From Lysinibacillus sp. B2A1 (GTDB lineage Bacteria > Bacillota > Bacilli > Bacillales_A > Planococcaceae): 64,000 bases of DNA. The position numbers were made by a program, and so were the translations under genes. The stretch covers positions 1,002,501 to 1,066,500 of the forward strand of contig CP027224.1 of assembly GCA_002973635.1 (NCBI GenBank). Reading direction: 5' to 3'. This document shows, one piece after another, positions 62,098 through 64,000 of the stretch (its first letter is position 1; every line of letters starts with the position of its first letter). The notes below the pieces were generated by a model. That model had not been told where the DNA came from and made no database searches. It saw only the letters and a list, made by a program, of their open reading frames with translations.

Positions 62098-63843
62098 TTG
62101 GGCTTTAGTCAAATACTTTTTAGCTGGACGGTCATCATCCCGGTCATTGTCCTACTATATTATTTCTTTCGAAAAAAATATATCGATCAAACCGTATCTT
62201 CTACACTTTTTTGGTCGGAAATTATGCAGGAAACGCGTGTATCACCATACTTAAAGCAACTACAAAAAAATGCTTTGCTCTTTTTGCAACTTCTAGCACT
62301 TCTTTTATTGGTACTAGCCTTAATGAACCCTTATGTTAAAAAATCAACGATTGTAGGTGCACAGACAATTTTTATTGTGGACACGTCTGCAACAATGCTT
62401 GCGGGGAAAGAGCAGTCAACATTTGATGCACATAAAAAAGAAATGTTATCTTTGATGGGGCAACTAAATGGTAGACCTGTGACGCTCATTACAACAGGCA
62501 ATACACCGAAAGCTTTACTACAGCAGGTGACAAACACTAAAGATATTGAAAAGGCGATTCAAGAGCTGGATGTAACCTATGAAACAGCACAAATGAATAA
62601 GGCTCTTGATGTGGCACAGGCTTTTGTTGGTAATATACCAACATCCATTTATGTATTTACAGATGTGCTGGATAAAAAGCACTTACCAATGGAAAAAGAT
62701 ACAGTGAAATGGATTGTAAAAGGCTCTGCTAAAGATTTAGAGAATGTTGCGATTACACGTTTTGCAGCAACTACAGACGGTCAATCGACAATGGCATTGG
62801 TGCAGCTACAAAATGATACTGATTTGGAGCAAAAGATCACTCTTTTGTTACAAAATGCAGAGAATAATAAGGTAGTGTCAGAAGATATTACATTGCCTCC
62901 TAAAGAAGCTGTGACCAAAACCTTTAAAGATTTACCATTAGAGGATACAATGACGGCTACCATTGCTGCAGATGATGATTATACAGTCGATAATTCGCAA
63001 ACTGTTTTACTACAAACGACTACCTCAAAAATAGTGGTCGATCAAAGTATGCATCAACTCATTCAAAAAGGTTTTCAAACAATTAATAGCAGTGTCAAGA
63101 TTGTTCCGTCTTTACAGATAGCTGATAATCAAGAAGCGACTGTGGTAACTAACCAAACAGCACTGCTCGAAAAGATGGATAAACCTATAGTATTATTTGG
63201 TCGTGATGATGCCGAAAAAATTGAAGCAAAGGGCGAAGTAAATACAACAAGTGATGCATTGTTTGCATTTAGTGAGCTAAAAGATATTTATGTTAGCGCT
63301 GTATATCCTGGGTTTGATGGCTATAAAACAATTGCATCGGTTGGAGATCATCCCTTTATACAACGTACTCCGAAAGGTGATCTTGTCATATTAGCTGATA
63401 TTGCAGATACAGATTGGCCCCTACACCCTTCATTTCCATTATTTTTGTGGAGTGTGGAACAGCAGCTTTCAGAATCGATTGGTTCACTTGGTATTTTTAC
63501 GCCGAATGAGCAGCGTGCAGTTGCTTTGGCTCAGGGCGATTGGAGTGTATATTCGCAGGATGATCAGTTTTTATCGTCCATTTCGAATGGCTTATTAACA
63601 GCTCCAATGAAGCCAGGAATCTATACAGCACGCTCAGAAAATGAAGAAAAGCGCTTAATTGTCCAGCTTCAAGCACAGGAGCGTATCATCTCAAAAGGAA
63701 CAAGCTATACACTAGGTGAGCTCCAAGAAAATGGCAAAGAAGAAATAGCGAAAGCTTCACTTGTACCTTGGCTTATTCTTCTTATTTTATTTGTACTAGT
63801 TACAGAGTGGGAGGTGCAACGACGACGTGGATTTACGAATTGA
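62098..63843 (+). CDS. BatA-like VWA membrane protein
   Basis: This 581-residue protein has the BatA N-terminal domain: spans LFSWTVIIPVIVLLYYFF and LLFLQLLALLLLVLALMNPYV around a conserved loop. A von Willebrand domain follows with metal site FIVDTSATMLAG. A long extracytoplasmic region and a final span (SLVPWLILLILFVLVTEW) with a basic tail RRRG complete it. It starts with TTG behind GAGGTGAG. Its end overlaps the following VWA-type gene by 17 bp. The family is linked to envelope or oxidative stress tolerance elsewhere; here the role is unknown. Confidence 0.85.
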   Translation: MGFSQILFSWTVIIPVIVLLYYFFRKKYIDQTVSSTLFWSEIMQETRVSPYLKQLQKNALLFLQLLALLLLVLALMNPYVKKSTIVGAQTIFIVDTSATMLAGKEQSTFDAHKKEMLSLMGQLNGRPVTLITTGNTPKALLQQVTNTKDIEKAIQELDVTYETAQMNKALDVAQAFVGNIPTSIYVFTDVLDKKHLPMEKDTVKWIVKGSAKDLENVAITRFAATTDGQSTMALVQLQNDTDLEQKITLLLQNAENNKVVSEDITLPPKEAVTKTFKDLPLEDTMTATIAADDDYTVDNSQTVLLQTTTSKIVVDQSMHQLIQKGFQTINSSVKIVPSLQIADNQEATVVTNQTALLEKMDKPIVLFGRDDAEKIEAKGEVNTTSDALFAFSELKDIYVSAVYPGFDGYKTIASVGDHPFIQRTPKGDLVILADIADTDWPLHPSFPLFLWSVEQQLSESIGSLGIFTPNEQRAVALAQGDWSVYSQDDQFLSSISNGLLTAPMKPGIYTARSENEEKRLIVQLQAQERIISKGTSYTLGELQENGKEEIAKASLVPWLILLILFVLVTEWEVQRRRGFTN

Positions 63844-64000
63844 TATGCCATTAGCATTGTTGCTTTTACTCCCATTATTTATGTATTTTAGCTGGACCTA
63901 TTGGCGAGAGCGTCAGCGCTTGAAAAAGAGCCATATAACAGTGCTAGGGATTCGTATTCTAGCAGTCAGCTGCTTAGTTTTTGCGCTTGCAGGTCCTTAT
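63827..64000 (+). CDS. membrane protein of MoxR/BatA operon, partial
   Basis: The first 58 codons are present; the gene runs off the window. GTG 63827 has GGGAGGTG at 63809-63816. The product begins VDLRIDMPLALLLLLPLFMYFSW..., one membrane span, then YWRERQRLKKSHITVLGIRILAVSCLVFALAGPY. The second span with AGPY is typical of the N-terminal ends of BatB-like or GATase-containing partners. It overlaps the BatA-like gene by 17 bp, so the operon has at least eight genes. Confidence 0.75.
   Translation, partial: MDLRIDMPLALLLLLPLFMYFSWTYWRERQRLKKSHITVLGIRILAVSCLVFALAGPY

Noticed and set aside
1..64000. tRNA, rRNA or prophage genes
   Set aside because: I saw no clear tRNA cloverleaf, rRNA core sequence, integrase or phage structural gene in the window. 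A tRNAscan/Rfam run was not possible.

Overview
The window is low-GC Gram-positive chromosome and looks like Lysinibacillus or a close Bacillaceae relative. The signs are AT-rich codon use, strong GGAGG-type ribosome sites, frequent TTG/GTG starts, many hairpin-plus-T-run terminators, a Spo0E-like protein and sporulation-type kinase, and GC-rich intergenic repeats of a kind common in Bacillaceae. The species call is inference. From about 26 kb to 54 kb, as I remember it, gene content and order recall the B. subtilis ykoY-ktrD-kinE-spo0E-ykvS-ykwC-cheV-fadH-ykuL-ccpC interval, so most of this is core chromosome with accessory insertions.

Left part (1-16 kb). The window opens in the tail of a GC-rich tandem repeat. 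A yceI gene follows, with two perfect palindromes upstream, one of which matches the MhqR operator consensus. Next are a sugar-nucleotide epimerase and a two-gene ATPase/RloB cassette that looks like an anti-phage toxin-type pair. Then come a NitT/TauT-type ABC transporter, an HxlR regulator, a tandem DUF4242 protein and an acyl-CoA-dehydrogenase-like flavoprotein. The two forward units share an exact 17-bp promoter-region motif. A large catalase and a dihydrolipoyl-dehydrogenase-like enzyme follow. The terminator of the latter has been invaded by an IS1182-family element and by a 675-bp non-coding element with similar ends, leaving three exact copies of its 31-bp hairpin. An SsuE-type flavin reductase lies beyond.

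Middle part (16-46 kb). These are mostly housekeeping and stress genes: aldehyde dehydrogenase, a MurE ligase with a DDPR motif, RF3, an RND exporter, a TerC-family exporter behind a yybP-ykoY Mn riboswitch, a Ktr potassium channel subunit, a B12-radical SAM protein, a PAS sensor kinase, MarR, a lipoprotein, a CPBP protease, YkvS, Spo0E-like, YkwC, a DoxX/CatR-like pair with a repeated operator, a UMF1 transporter and CheV. A ppx-ppk polyphosphate operon ends in an EAL protein whose GGDEF is degenerate.

Right part (46-64 kb). A roughly 42-bp minisatellite fills the space before a TetR regulator. The TetR gene is divergent from a dehydrogenase cluster (MmsA-like ALDH, 3-hydroxybutyrate dehydrogenase, Fe-ADH), in which two adjacent genes each carry a one-base G-run deletion. 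FadH, a small membrane protein, the c-di-AMP sensor DarB/CbpB and CcpC follow. The window ends in an operon of at least eight genes that joins an ABC-2 transporter to a MoxR-DUF58-BatA (von Willebrand) module. The last gene runs off the end.
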